Source: Eutypella sp. D-1
Taxonomy: Eukaryota > Ascomycota > Sordariomycetes > Xylariales > Diatrypaceae
Assembly: GCA_023313575.1 (NCBI GenBank)
Contig: JAJTTP010000032.1
Location: forward strand, 124,001-188,000
Reading direction: 5' to 3'
DNA: 64,000 nucleotides
Shown here: positions 1 through 11,668 of the stretch, piece by piece
How positions within the stretch are numbered: the stretch's first letter is position 1
Layout: each line of letters begins with the position of its first letter
Made by a program: the position numbers and the translations under genes
Notes under the pieces: generated by a model
What the model was told of the DNA's origin: nothing
Seen by the model: only the letters and a program-made list of their open reading frames with translations
Databases searched by the model: none

Positions 1-3000
1 GGTTAGTCAAATGCCTACTCACTCACTTACTCACTTGCTACTTGAACGGGTTTGGGGGCGAGGATTATGGCGGCTCTACTCACGAGAACAGCATGGGGTC
101 TCCTTAGGACATTTCTTGGTTAGGGAGCATGACGGGAGGTCCTGGGCGATGACAGAAGTGGCGCCGAGCATGGCAACAGCCAGAGTTGGTATTAAGCGCA
201 CCATATTGTAGGCGAGTGCAGTTGAAGTCGGGAATTATTAAAAATTATTGGTAATTGATTGATAGTTATGATAGGAGGCACGTGAAGTCGACAGAACAGT
301 CCAAGAACCAGCGCTGGTACGTGGTTGAGGATTCTAGCCGAGTAAAAATGATTCCGTCCTCGATGACAATTTTGACCGCAATGATATGATCGTTGATTTG
401 ATTCACTTCCAATGCGACACGATGCAATGCGATGCGATGCGATGTGATGCAATGAGCAATGTGGTATGTTTCGATCGGGACTCAGCGAGCGTTGTTCGAT
501 GCCAAGCGATGGTAAAGATCCAACGGAGTTTGCCTTAACGAGGGTAGGGAAAAATAAAAAATTATAAAAACTCGAAACAAAGAGAGGCGATATCACGAGA
601 TCACGGGATGTAGTAAAGCCGCAGACCTGATTTCCTCCTGGATTTCCTCTTGCTCCTTCTCGCCACCGGGCTATGCGTCGAAATTACCAAATAACGAAAG
701 GATCAAAAGCAGTTGAATCGCGATGCCAACGAAGGGCAATACCTGAAAAGGGGGGCGGTCGGTACCTACTGATGTCGTCGTAGAGGAGTGAGCGAGGGAA
801 GGAATTATGAAGAAAGTGCGGAAAGAAATGGAGCGGAAGCGGCCCTCTCCGTAAAGGATGATGGTTTAATGCGTACCAGCGCTGGGTAAAGAATTCCAAT
901 CCAGGGGCGGAGATCCAGGTACTAGTTTGCCTTAAGCCCAGCACCTTAAGCCTCTTAAGCAGTCTACTAAGTCCGCTAAAAGGAGACCGTTGCAAGCCAC
1001 TGGGTAAAAGAACACCAATGGCCGACCAATGGCCTATCAAAGTGAGACCTCTAGTGGCCCCCACACATACAACTTAGGCACACTTACTTCGTACCTACTT
1101 AAGGTACTTATTAGATTAAGTAGGCCCCGGGGTAGTCGCCATCCACGTTTTTGCGCGCTTTTGGACTGAAGTGGTCAGACGAGCAGCAGACGAGGCGCAC
1201 ACTGAGATTCCTCTTCGTATTTAGTACCGATAACGATGGTTAAGTGCTATTCTCAATCAGCGGAATAAAGGCCGTCTGTTAAACCCGGGGAGGAGGGATT
1301 TTTTCATTCGTCAGCGCGATTGTTGTTATCACTAGTGGGTAAAGTAACTACTGGGTAAAGTATGTACATGTCGATAGCAGAAATGCTGCATGGCACCCAA
1401 TTTGGAATTCCCCTATTCGGCATCTGAAAGCTCTTATCAAATAACCTACCTACTCCATACAAAAACACCACTTTATGTGGAAAAGCATGAGCAGCAGCAT
1501 GTTACAGATAGTGTAGTGCGCAATCAATCAATCAATCAACAACACCTCCCAAGGTCGTGTCATCTGAATTCCAGCCCCTGTCAACGGGGGGTCACGGGTG
1601 GCTTTTTTGGGCCTTTTCCATCTTTGCTTGGCCTGGCCGTGGGCCGTGGTGGCGTACATATGTAATTACACGAGATCGATCGGTCGTTCGGCCGCAAAAG
1701 CCGGTGTCCAAGACAAGAAAGGAATGTTGCACCGCCTCGGTGTCGGTACCCGTGGCTGTCGTGTTGCGCGCCCGATATGTAGGCATTTGCGGACTTATTC
1801 GGTCGGTCGGTCACAATGACTAATAAACGAACCACAGAAACCTCGAAATTACTCACGATTTCATAGGAGTAAGGGAAGTGTCATTTCGCTCTTACCGTTT
1901 GCTCTATCTATCATTAACGCGCCCCAGAGTCCTATCTACGTAGGAAGTCACTTATCTCATGGGTTGATGGGCTACCCTTGCTTATATAGTACATAGATAG
2001 GCATAAGTATAGAGTACACAACACCAAGAAGAGGCATGCATATACAGTTTCAAATTTCTTTCAACGTTAACGAAATAAATAAAAAAAGAATATAATTGAC
2101 AAAATTGCATACAAAAATCGAAGAGAAGGGCTGTGTTGAAAAAATAAATAAAAAAATCTTGGTTTTTGTTTTTCTTCCCTTCTTTCTTTCCTCTTCTCAA
2201 TCATCATTCGGCCGTCATCTCATCTCTCATCGCATCTCATCTCATGCCACCCCCCCCCTCCCTTCACACTGTCTCGATTCCTTCTCTCGCGCTCAATCAA
2301 CATAAAAAGAAAGGGTTCAAAATCCCAACCCCAGAACGTAACTACCCATTCATCCATCTCATCAAGCCAGCCAGCGCAGTCCACACGGTCATCGCGCCCC
2401 CCCCCCCCCCTTAAACGCCTCCCCCCCCTTCCCAAAAACGCCCCTTGTTCATGATCTCCCGTGTTAACAACAAACGTAGAGTAAGTCCATAAGCTCGACA
2501 AGGCCTTCATACCTAGGCCCCAGATTAGGAGTAGTTATGGGAAATGTCAATGTTGAAGGTGAAGGTGAAGGTGGAGGTGGAGGTAAAGAAGAAAGAAAGT
2601 CATGATGATGATATTGACCTGAAGAGCCAAGCGTTTGAGAGAGAAGAGATAATAAACGCCCGAGACTGAAATAGAAAAAAAACACATTTGAGACAGAGTG
2701 AACGGATGCTTCACGCATACACACATACACTTGCTGTGAGCCATGACTTGGAAAAAAGTGGTTTCTGTCACGATCACCAGGGAGGAGGGTTTCAAGAACA
2801 AAAGCGGACTCGGAAGGGAACATCAAATAGGGGGGTTTCATCAAATGAGCATTGACAGGCTCCTGTTGTTGTTCTTGCTGTTGTTCGAAGGGAGAGGAAC
2901 AGGGGGGGTCCTGTCTGGACTACCCCCAAAAACACACTGAACACCAACCAGCCAAGTCCCAAGAGTAAGAATTTGCATTGCACGACGCGCAAGAGAGCCG

Positions 3001-3040
3001 TCGACCTCCCCTCATGAAAAACCTCCCAGCCAGCAGCCGT
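1..3040. other. Gene-poor intergenic region
   Basis: I see no convincing gene here. The open frames are short, low in complexity or lack splice support. Visible structure: a run of GATGC-like units at about 418-455, four copies of a TGGGTAAAG-like word (883-891, 1001-1009, 1336-1344, 1352-1360), a 14-base C run at 2397-2410, and purine/pyrimidine-rich stretches at 2160-2300 and 2550-2600 that may belong to the 3' flank of the minus-strand gene that follows. Confidence 0.6.
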
Positions 3041-4145
3041 TCAGGCACTCGCCACGACGCTCACAGTCCTCCCCTCCTCCAGACGCCTGACCATCTCCCT
3101 CTCCTTGGGCGACCGGGGGTTAGCGTCGATGCCGAGGATGGCGCTGATGCGAGTCTTGTCGCTCCTCTCGTAGAGGGGGTCGCGGTCATTGGGGCTCGTC
3201 GCCGGCGTGATGGGCGTCTGGTTTCCGCCGCCGGACGCCACCACGTGCGTCTTCCACGCCTGCTCTAGCACGATCGGGCTCACGCCGGCGCCGTACTCCG
3301 CGGCGATCGCCGTCCAGAACGACGAGCGGTGCGTCGCGTAGATCGACTGCAGACGGCCCACGTCCACGTGCGAGGACGACGGTGGCGGCGGGGGCAGCGA
3401 GCAGTCCAGCCGCAGACTCGGCCCCTGCGTGATGGGGGGCGTTGGCTGCGGGAACGGAGACGGCGCCAGGTTCCGCGCGCTGTCCGCGAAGGGGCCGGGG
3501 AAGCCGGAGGGTGGGGAGCACATCGTGGCGGTGGGAGGGATGTTCGATGGCTTCGGCAGGATGGCGGGCAGGTGAGACGTGCTGCCGGTGCGTCCCATGA
3601 TGCTGGGGAGCTGGACCGAAGTCTGGTGGCCCGGTGAGTCTGATCCGTAGCTGCCCGCGCTCGCCGGCGGGGTGATCTCCCGCGACGTCGCCTCCTGGAT
3701 AGGGGACTGGGCGACGGCGGGGAGCGTGGGCGAGTGCGCGGTGGTGGAAGAGGCGGACGACATTGAGGTGGTGCGCTTGCGACGGTTACTGCCGTGGCTC
3801 AGCTGGTGGTAGTGCAGGCGGCACGCCAGCTCCGTCTTCTTCAGGTGAGCGGCGATGTGCTTGTAGGGCATCTTCTGGAGACGCGTTTGAAGGAGATACA
3901 CCTCCTGTGTGCAACGTACCCCTTGGTCAGCGCAACTGGCCCCTTGAGACGATAAGATGCTGTGCCGCACACGGGCCGCTTCAGGGATTTCTTCCACTTA
4001 CCTCATCCTCGCTCCATGCCCTGCCCCCACCGGTAGATGCCGCTTTCCGATTCTTCGCGACGCCAAACTCGTGGCGGTCGAGAACGTCGCTGGTTGGCGT
4101 GTATGTCATGTTGGTATGTGTCGTAAGATCCATGGGGGGAGACAT
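3041..4145 (-). CDS. Myb/SANT-like DNA-binding protein (two exons)
   Basis: Predicted nuclear transcription-factor-like protein of 335 residues; its target is unknown. Exon 1 is 4145-4002 (48 codons) and exon 2 is 3904-3041. The intron 4001-3905 has a GTAAG donor and ends CACACAG, in phase 0. The join restores a compact helix-turn-helix: AWSEDE from exon 1 meets EVYLLQTRLQKMPYKHIAAH and then LKKTELACRLHYHQLSHG, the pattern of a fungal Myb/SANT-like module (acidic start, third helix with LHYHQLSHG) at about residues 43-85. A basic NRRKR patch follows and could be a nuclear signal. The middle is a Ser/Pro-rich disordered linker. A second conserved-looking stretch near the C terminus (VGRLQSIYATHRSSFWTAIA and on) has the look of another small helical domain. 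Reading only from the ATG inside the intron would lose the first helix. The single Myb-like unit is firm; any role beyond DNA binding is not. Confidence 0.75.
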
Positions 4146-7100
4146 CGTGTCTTCGGTAGGAGTATTCTGATTCTGATGATTAGGCCGTGACGGGACGTGA
4201 CAGGCCTTGCTAATACAGCCAAGGCACCGACTAAAATGTGTAATTTTTCAAATAAAGCAGGCCGCGCTGCGACAAGAATCGAAGTTACTAATTTGTTTAT
4301 GAGAGGTGGCAGGAGGGCGTTTCCCTCAAAACTGTCTCGTGTGGAGTGGTGTTTATAAAAGCAGTTTCGAACCCAAACCCGGATCTTGCCGTCGTTCAAG
4401 AGAAGATATATATTTATATATATATAAAGAAGTAGATGATTTGATAAGGATATGTTCAGCAAGAAGTCCCGGAGCAAAGCGAACCACGATTGATTAAAAA
4501 TTCGATATCCTGAAAAAAGAGCGTGTATAAAGCAGCCAAACCAGTTGGACAATGAATGAAAGTGGTCACCAGCCGCAAAGGAAAGAAGGGAAAGTTGGGC
4601 AGGCGCGTCACCTATTCATGCGAGTGATGATTGAAAAGAGGTGACCAAAAGTGAAAACAAAAAAATAAGAAAACCAAAAAGAGGGAGAGGAGTGAAAGAT
4701 ATCTTGGAGGGGGGGTAGTAGGAAGATAATAAGCAGGCAGGCAAAGGCAAAAAGCAAGCAAGGCGTGCATCCACTCCTGCTGCCCCATGATCTCCGGATG
4801 TCGACACATCCAAGAGATGATGAACCAGGGCCCCTACACACCAAGGTGGGACACTGGTACCCACCTATATCGACACACAGCTCTTGAACAACATTCTTGG
4901 GACATCCAGCTCTGTTACAGGCCCGTCCTGGCGACCCCCTCCCCTCCCCCCAAAAAGAGCAGCGAGGTTCGACGTGGGTGGGCGAACAAGCTTGGAGAGG
5001 CATGATCTTGGCGTAGTCCGCTAGGACTAGCCATGCCGTTGCATCTTTGACTAAAACATCTCAAAACGAGGACTTCCGGACGGAGCCCTAAACAGGGGAC
5101 GTGCGCGCGTCTACTCGATCTGGACTCGGGGGAGAGGGGGGGGGGGGGGGTTGCAAGTTCTTAACTCGCCATCGGCAAGAACCAGGATCCAGGCAAACGA
5201 CCTTGTAACATGTGGACGAATTCAGATTAACCTTGGTTACCACTGTAGCAGCTGATGCCTACTGCGCAAGTTCAGCTACCACGATACTTACCCGCTCCTC
5301 GGTATGCCCGTCAGGCGATGAGGGGTGGGAGGTGACGGGGAAGGGATGGGATTCCCAGCCCGTACAGAGAGAGACAAGAGCTTCATAGGATAGGTCGAAT
5401 CACTGTTCACGACGATCTCAAAAGATTTCACCGCTGACTGCCTCGGCCTACACAGATACCAAACAGTTTCCTCACGAAGAAAGCCCCTCTATGGGCACGG
5501 ACCCTGGTAGGGCGATGGCGGCAGCGACAAGAGATGGCCATGTTCCACTTTGTTTCTTGCTTCTCGGAACGGAGACAGGGCCGGGTTGCGCACAGGGACC
5601 AATTGGGGGAGGGGCAAGTAGGCTTTGAGTTCATCCCCCTCCCGATTGAAAAAAAAGAAGAACAAGAAAAATTGTCGAAACAGGGCTGGCTGCTGATTTT
5701 TGGATAGCAGGTATGGGGTAACTATTGGACTAAGCGGATAAAAACGAGCAAAAAAGAGCAAAAAAGATCAAGGTCAACGACGAAAAAGGGACGCCTCCCG
5801 AGGTTCGAGAGGAGGTTTGGGGAATTATCTGACGTTTGATATTTGACTAGTTTGGGAAGGGTTTTGTATCGCCGTTGCTTCAAATCGTTACAGGGTCTGC
5901 GCTTGTAGGGTAAACAGGGGTTATGATTGGTCATAATAGGGGCTAGTTCCCCGGGAGGGCCCCTGCACCCCTTGGCCCCCTGGAACTTCAGGCCCTTGGC
6001 TGCCGAAGAAATGTTTCGAGGCTACCTAGGAATAACTACCTAGGTATACAAAATGTCCTGGCATTTTAGTATTGTTATTGTAGACTATCCAGACTATCTG
6101 ACTGTACGAAGTATAGCAGCATCATATTATATGCAGGAACGTCAGTGGCCGACCAACCCCCCCCCTGTCTGCCCAGATTCTTTACTATATTATGTACCAA
6201 TTGACTAGGATCTTAGTCCTGTTTTTCGAGACCCGGCGGCTCGTCTTTCACAGGCGGGCTGCAAGGGAGAAATTCCTCACCCACACACGCATATAACACC
6301 AGGTCCACTTTCAGCCTCAGATAATAAAACCTCAACCTCAACCCTCAAATCCTCAAAAAAACGATCTATCTCAGTCCGGGCGTCGTGGACGGACCATAAC
6401 TCTTTTCCCATTAAAACATGTTTCCAAGCCCGGAATTCGGCTATAGAAACGACCCTTGTAAAAGCATCCCTCGTATGACTTGTATTGTTACCGCGCATGG
6501 CACTGAGGAGGGTTATGACGGCCCCCGGTTCTGTTGCGGGCAGCATACAATTATCAACCGTGACTCAGTGAGACCAAGGTTCAACATCTACTTACTACCT
6601 TGCTACGAAATAGTTAGACTGTGACTTCACATATTAATCGGCCGAACGGGCCGGTGATGTAGAGAGAAGTTCATGAGGATCGTTTCCTGCTCTTGTTTTG
6701 TTCCGCATTACTATACCGCTGCCCAGCATTGCGACCTTCTGGCCTGAAACCCGCTAGGTGCGTTCCAAACGAAAATTGGAACTCGTTAAACCCGGGTATA
6801 TCTCCCTTCCGTAAAATAGGCGTACCCAGCTGAATCGGCCATGGTGGTCCGGGAACGAGGGGAGCGAGGGGAACGCCCACCCCCTGGGCGCGCTTCGGCG
6901 GCAAGAGTGCAGCTGCGTCGATGGAGGCTGGAAGTGGGCATACAAGTTTAACTACCTGGTTTATGAAGTCACGCACGCTATCGGCTCACCGTTTAAGCAT
7001 CATATCGACACAGCTAATGATCATCACCAACAAGAACGAAGTAGATCGCATGTCAAACATTACAATTGACGCTGGTGGCGCTCCCCACAGCGTCAGTAGG

Positions 7101-7267
7101 CGGGGTAAGGAGTTTCTTCGGTTAACCAGGGCGCTCCTCCGACGTGATTGACATGACTTTGTGGATATCGAGCGATCTCATATGCAACCACTATGCGTGA
7201 TAATGAATACATACATAGACCGAACCCGGGTCGGGCCAACTAACCATATCGACTGTCCTTCCCGGTG

Positions 7268-7714
7268 ATGTCTATAAGCAGTGAACTGATCCCGCTTGCC
7301 GGCCATCAAGATCCCGTCAACGATGCCATGGCTGAGATTTTACGGGGAAATTAGCCCAGGAGCTGCATGTGCATTTGATTCATCCAGAACTGTACGGTTA
7401 AGGATAACTCCCGGGAACCGACGAAGCTTGGGGTGGTATCCTATATCAACTTTGAGCAGAACCGTAGTATCAGGCCAACCAACTGGGCACCTTCAAAATG
7501 ATATCGACCAATGCCATCTGCTGTCTATGTTTCTATCAACCCCCGATCAACGACGCCTAGGCGGCTATATCCTCACTCGGCACAGGCCTGGGTTCTACAA
7601 TACTACCGAACACCACCTTTAATCGATCTCCGCATAGATCACACTACCGACGAAATCCTTCTCATGATTCCCGACAAGCATCATGGCAATCGCTGCCGGA
7701 TGCGCTATCGTTAA
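7268..7714 (+). pseudogene. Relic of an unidentified protein-coding gene
   Basis: One frame of 149 codons, from the ATG at 7268 to the TAA at 7712-7714, is broken by only three internal stops (TAG at 7352, TGA at about 7376, TGA at about 7499). Between them it reads like ordinary protein, for example SSELIPLAGHQDPVNDAMAE, TKLGVVSYINFEQNR and LIDLRIDHTTDEILLMIPDK. TAG and TGA are what C-to-T changes would make from CAG and CGA codons, so mutational decay is plausible. I do not recognise the family. It may be part of a longer gene whose other exons are lost. Chance cannot be excluded. Confidence 0.3.
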
Positions 7715-8541
7715 TTGGATACCAACTTATGTACATATCCTTCCATATAAAAAAGAATAGGCGAAATTCTCACGATATCTCTTATCAAGCTGTCAGGTAG
7801 TCAGGTAGGGCTATCCAGTCAGCTTACTATAAGCACACTTATTATTACTTACATACTACTAGTAGATGCCATTCGCTAGTTAGTATCGTAGTTCGAAAAG
7901 TAACCCTTGGAGCGGTCCCCATGACCTAACCCATCGTTTCATCAAACAGCGCTTGATTATCAGATCCATCTATATCAGAAAAATGCTCACGCTTATTACA
8001 AGCAAAAAATGTTAGTTGGGTGTACTAAGCAGACGGTAAACGGCAAACGGCAAAACGTTCGTTCGTGTTCATGAGCAATTCAAACAGACTCATTTGCACG
8101 CAAGATAGCCCCCGGACACTGTGAACACCCCCGGTCCCTGACCCCTGACCCCTGGTTCCTGTCCGGTGCCCCCCTGGCGGTATTTGTGGGGGAACCGTCC
8201 GAACGAGGAGATGAACGACACGGGTAGCTGTGTTCCCTAGACAGTTTGTTTACCTCCGTACCTTCGGCTCCATGGCAGAGCCGCTATCTTCAAACTGCCA
8301 TCCGACAGCCTGTTACCCACAAGGTTTCATTGTGGGAATATGCATTAAGAACGCAAATGATCCCGGTTCGGATGGTTTTTTTTTTTTTTTTGCCTTTGCT
8401 ATACCATACATACTACCTGGCTACTCGACTACGTAATTTTTGTTTTTTTTTGGTCGTGTGCACGTCGATTTCGCAATATTATCATCGGCACGTGTTCTTT
8501 CTTGCGCTTGCTCTCAAAGAATTTCAGCACGTGGTGATACC

Positions 8542-8649
8542 CGATAGAAACCTAGAAGGCCTCAGGTGCGCCAAGACCAAAACTCTGTCCAATCAAACAC
8601 CATTTTGGTCCATAAACCATTTGTACTGAGGCCTTCTAGGCTTCTATCG
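8542..8649. repeat. Nested inverted repeat
   Basis: A 24-base left arm (8542-8565) and a 24-base right arm (8626-8649) are inverted copies matching at 23 of 24 positions, with a 60-base spacer. Inside the spacer lies a second perfect 8-base stem, GACCAAAA (8575-8582) with TTTTGGTC (8603-8610). The whole could fold as a long hairpin, or be a tiny MITE-like relic. I saw no clear target-site duplication next to the arms. Confidence 0.7.
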
Positions 8650-9079
8650 AATAGCGAAACATGATGAACAACGCTCGACTTACAAGCTTACGCAGCACGC
8701 AATCTAAGCTGACTTTAAACATCATGGCACACGGTAATGTGATCGGTTCGAAACGTTCGGTTTCGAACTCACGTTGTTTACCACGCACATATACCGTACC
8801 AGGCCTAACTGCTCTTAGGCGTAGTGGCAGCGAACATCATATTTTGACATGCAGTCCCTCCAGAACTCCTGAAAAGCTTCATCCAAGCCGGCAGGCTGGA
8901 GGCCGGTAGGAGTTGCATCAATTGCCGCTCATCCTATTCACACCAAGCTAGGGACGGCCAAGTGGCTTTGCGACGACGAATTGCACGATGTTAAGTCCTG
9001 CTACTACAAGCACGCTAATTAGTTTTAATAGTTTGGGGGGTTCAACTGAGCACGTGATGGCTTTGCTCCAGGATTGACG

Positions 9080-9339
9080 ATGGTCGCATTTTTGATCGTT
9101 GCCATTGCCTATCTCCTGAGTCTTCATCCGCTAGGTCGAAGAAACAAGATAACAAATTCTATTGGGTCTTACAAAGCTCCTGTCAATAATTCGAGACGGG
9201 AATTGTTTACGGCGTTGCATGGTAAGTGATTAAGTATTATAACATTGCGCACGCGCTGAGCACCTTGTTGTTAGGCTCTTCGATGCGGAATCTTCTAAAG
9301 AGGGGGCTACGTCTGACGTCCCGTCCGCAGTGCCATTAG
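9080..9339 (+). CDS. Candidate small membrane protein (two exons)
   Basis: ATG at 9080. Exon 1 is 9080-9221 and exon 2 is 9275-9339, giving 68 residues. The 53-bp intron (9222-9274) has a perfect GTAAGT donor, a CTGAG possible branch site and a TTAG acceptor; splicing keeps the frame to a TAG stop. The N terminus VAFLIVAIAYLLSLHPL is a clear hydrophobic segment (signal anchor or transmembrane helix), followed by the basic GRRNK and then SYKAPVNNSRRELFTALHG. No family is recognised. It could be a real small membrane protein, or the 5' exons of a larger gene (such N termini occur in membrane-anchored enzymes) whose remainder has been lost. There is no transcript evidence. Confidence 0.3.
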
Positions 9340-9894
9340 TCAGTCAACTAGTCGAACCAGCTAGTCTATCACGTAACAATGCTGCCCCACGGCCTATGGC
9401 CGCAGTGCCGGCAAGTTACCGGAATGATGTGAAATTCGGAATCGGGGTTCGGAGGGACTTGGGCTGCCACCCGGCCACTTAGGGACTTGGCTCGTGAACC
9501 ACATCTAGCCTGCTAGACTTTACATAGTGATGCGCGGTCCTTTTTTCTATACGTGCCCAAAGTAGCTAAGATCGTAGCTGATTGGCTACCTAGGTATAGA
9601 CTTAGAAATCCTACGCCGCTGACAAATGTCTCCGATAGGACGGAGGATAGATAGGGGTAGTAGAGTGTGGGGAAGGAAAAAGAGAGGGGGAAGGGGTTGC
9701 ATTCAGAACCGCAAGCGAATATGGTGCCAGCCAGAGCCAGATGGATATGGATATAAATACGACATTCGCGATGTAGAATTTCGAGAAGTGAAAAAAATAC
9801 AGGGCTTATTGTCTTCGTGGCATATATTGCAATAGAACAAGTGTATTCCGACATACGAAACTTCTGACATAAAAATAATATTACTAAACTTACA
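9340..9894. other. Intergenic, upstream of the NmrA-like gene
   Basis: This is the presumed promoter and leader of the NmrA-like gene. It contains a TATA element (9752-9759) and no ORF that I accept. The 157-codon minus-strand frame that crosses it runs antisense into exon 1 and looks like a shadow. Confidence 0.5.
9752..9759 (+). promoter_or_regulatory. TATA box of the NmrA-like gene
   Basis: TATAAATA lies 136 bp upstream of the ATG at 9895, which leaves room for a leader of about 100 nt. It is a good match to the consensus, in the right orientation, with no competing gene nearby. Confidence 0.5.
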
Positions 9895-11423
9895 ATGGCG
9901 GCAGCACCCATCAAAGTCGCAGTCATCGGCGCCACGGGCCGCACCGGAGAGTCCATCGTAAACGGCCTGCTCGCGTCGGATATCAAATATGTGAGTGTCG
10001 GCCCAACTTTTACATACCCAGACCACAGATATCAACGGTAGACGGGGTGATCCGAAACGAGAGGAGGGAGAGAGGGGTCAGAACCCACTGCTAACGACGG
10101 GTTGTCTCCCGTGAACGCAGGATGTGACAGCGATCACGCGCCCGTCGAGCCTCGAGAGCAAGGCCGTCGCGGCGCTGCGGGAGCGCGGGGTCCGCATCGT
10201 CGCAGCCGACGTGACGTCGCCCCATGCAGACCTCGTGCGCGCCTTCAAGGGCCTCGACGTCCTCGTCTCTGCTATCTACTTCAAGGTCCTCGATAAGCAG
10301 AAGGATATCCTCGGCGCCGTCAAGGAGGCCGGCGTCGGCCGCTTCGTCCCCTGCTTCTGGGGCACCCCCTCCCCGCGCGGTGTCCAGGATATGTACGACA
10401 CGGTACGTTGAGATGTTTCTTATGTGCGCGTTCTTGGTAGGATCAGATGCTAATTCCTCCTTTCTTTTTCTCTGTCTCGTAGAAATTAGATGTCCTGGAC
10501 GCTGTGCAGAGGGAGTATATCCCGTACACCGTCATCGACGTCGGCTGGTGGACGCAGCAGGTCATCCCCAAGGTGCCGTCAGGACGCGTAGACCACGCCT
10601 ACACCAGCCTGGAGGGAACCCCGCTTTCCTCCGCCTTCGTTGACGTGGTGAGAACCCCCACTCCTTCTCCCCAACCTTGTCGGGCAGCAGCGAACGAAGT
10701 TTCCACTCCTCTAGACTATGGAGCCACGGTTAATCTGTCTAACTCTTGTCGCAGTTATCCACCATCCCCGGGGACGGCAACGTGCCCATCGCCTTCACGG
10801 ACCTAAGAGACATCGGCAAGCACGCGGCAAGGATCCTCGCGGACCCGAGGACCCTTAACCACTCTGTCCTCGCGTATACCGAGGTGTCCACCGTCAACCA
10901 GGCATACGACCTGATGGACGAGTTGAGTGGCGAGAAGACTCCTAGGAAATACGTGAGTTTTTTTGTCTCTCCTTGTAAACCCTAGCCAAACGGTTTTTAT
11001 AATCCTCCACCCATCCCATCACCTATGGGGTGTATGGTGCGAAGATCAGCCCAATCGAGAAACCCCCGCAGGAGAAATGAGTAGAAAGAGAGAGAGAGAG
11101 GCTAACCATACAAATAACCCCCGACGCGCGAACGACAGAAACCGGAAGAGGAACTCACGACGGAGCCCAAGGATGCCCAGGAAACGCTGGACAACAAGGC
11201 GAGCAACGAGCAGGCCAAGGATGATCCCGACGTACAAAAAATCCTAAAGCAGTACTGGCTCTCGTGGGGAGTGCGCGGCGACTGCACGCCTGAGTCCGCC
11301 AAGTACCTCGGGTACCTCGACTTCAAGGAGCTGTACCCCGACGTCACGGGCAACACGTTCCGCGACATCTACACTGACGTACTCGCGGGGAAGTCGTCTG
11401 GCTTCACGCCGTTCGCAGGCTAA
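9895..11423 (+). CDS. NmrA-like NAD(P)-binding Rossmann protein
   Basis: Five exons: 9895-9990, 10121-10402, 10483-10647, 10755-10952 and 11139-11423. All introns are phase 0 with GTGAG or GTACG donors, and CTAAC or CTAAT branch sites are visible. They encode 341 residues. The N terminus IKVAVIGATGRTGESIV carries the GxxGxxG dinucleotide-binding motif of atypical short-chain dehydrogenases. The following LDVLVSAIYFK, GVGRFVPCFWG and YIPYTVIDVGWWTQQ segments fit the NmrA/isoflavone-reductase-like family. Members range from redox sensors that bind NAD(P) and partner GATA factors to true reductases of aromatic substrates; the sequence alone does not decide. The usual substrate-site Lys is not obvious (FVPCFWG where many reductases have F-P-S-E-F), which suggests altered catalysis or a regulatory role. 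It is probably cytosolic, as there is no signal peptide. A TATA box lies upstream at 9752. Confidence 0.9.
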
Positions 11424-11630
11424 GGCCCCCCGAGGATGGATATGGCCCTTGCTTTGTGGGCGGGAGGGAGAATGGAGTGTTTACAGCACGAATGTAGTCG
11501 GGCTACAGCTGCCACCACGGTTTCAGGTGTATAATTTGTTACGAGCTTCGTGGGTGGGTGGTATACAGGCCCCTGCCTCATAGCTGTACGATATTTGTTT
11601 AGTAAATACAGGTGTGATGGTGAGCACCAT

Positions 11631-11661
<31 letters not shown>

Positions 11662-11668
11662 AATATAT
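11631..11668. repeat. Compound microsatellite (AC)n(AT)n
   Basis: About nine AC units run directly into an AT tract. A second array of the same composition lies at 53740-53766. Confidence 0.9.

Larger units (their letters stand above)
4146..9079. other. Gene-poor intergenic region with relics
   Basis: There is no intact gene that I can defend. The stretch holds a 15-base G run (5136-5150), an interrupted reading frame at 7268-7714 and an inverted repeat at 8542-8649, listed separately. It also holds two minus-strand open frames (6976-6671 and 6546-6277) with protein-like composition but no recognisable domain and no clear splice signals joining them. The 6546-6277 frame starts at an ATG and includes AFTRVVSIAEFRAWKHVLMG. 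It could be a terminal exon or a relic. Confidence 0.5.

Noticed and set aside
192..596. 134-codon minus-strand frame near the left edge
   Set aside because: It is driven by GATGC-type repeats and A/T runs, and its composition is unlike protein.
8737..8800. TTCGAA-rich stretch resembling a tRNA T-arm
   Set aside because: No matching acceptor, D or anticodon stems could be drawn around it.
9513..9986. 157-codon minus-strand frame with hydrophobic segments
   Set aside because: It runs antisense over exon 1 and the TATA region of the NmrA-like gene and matches no family.
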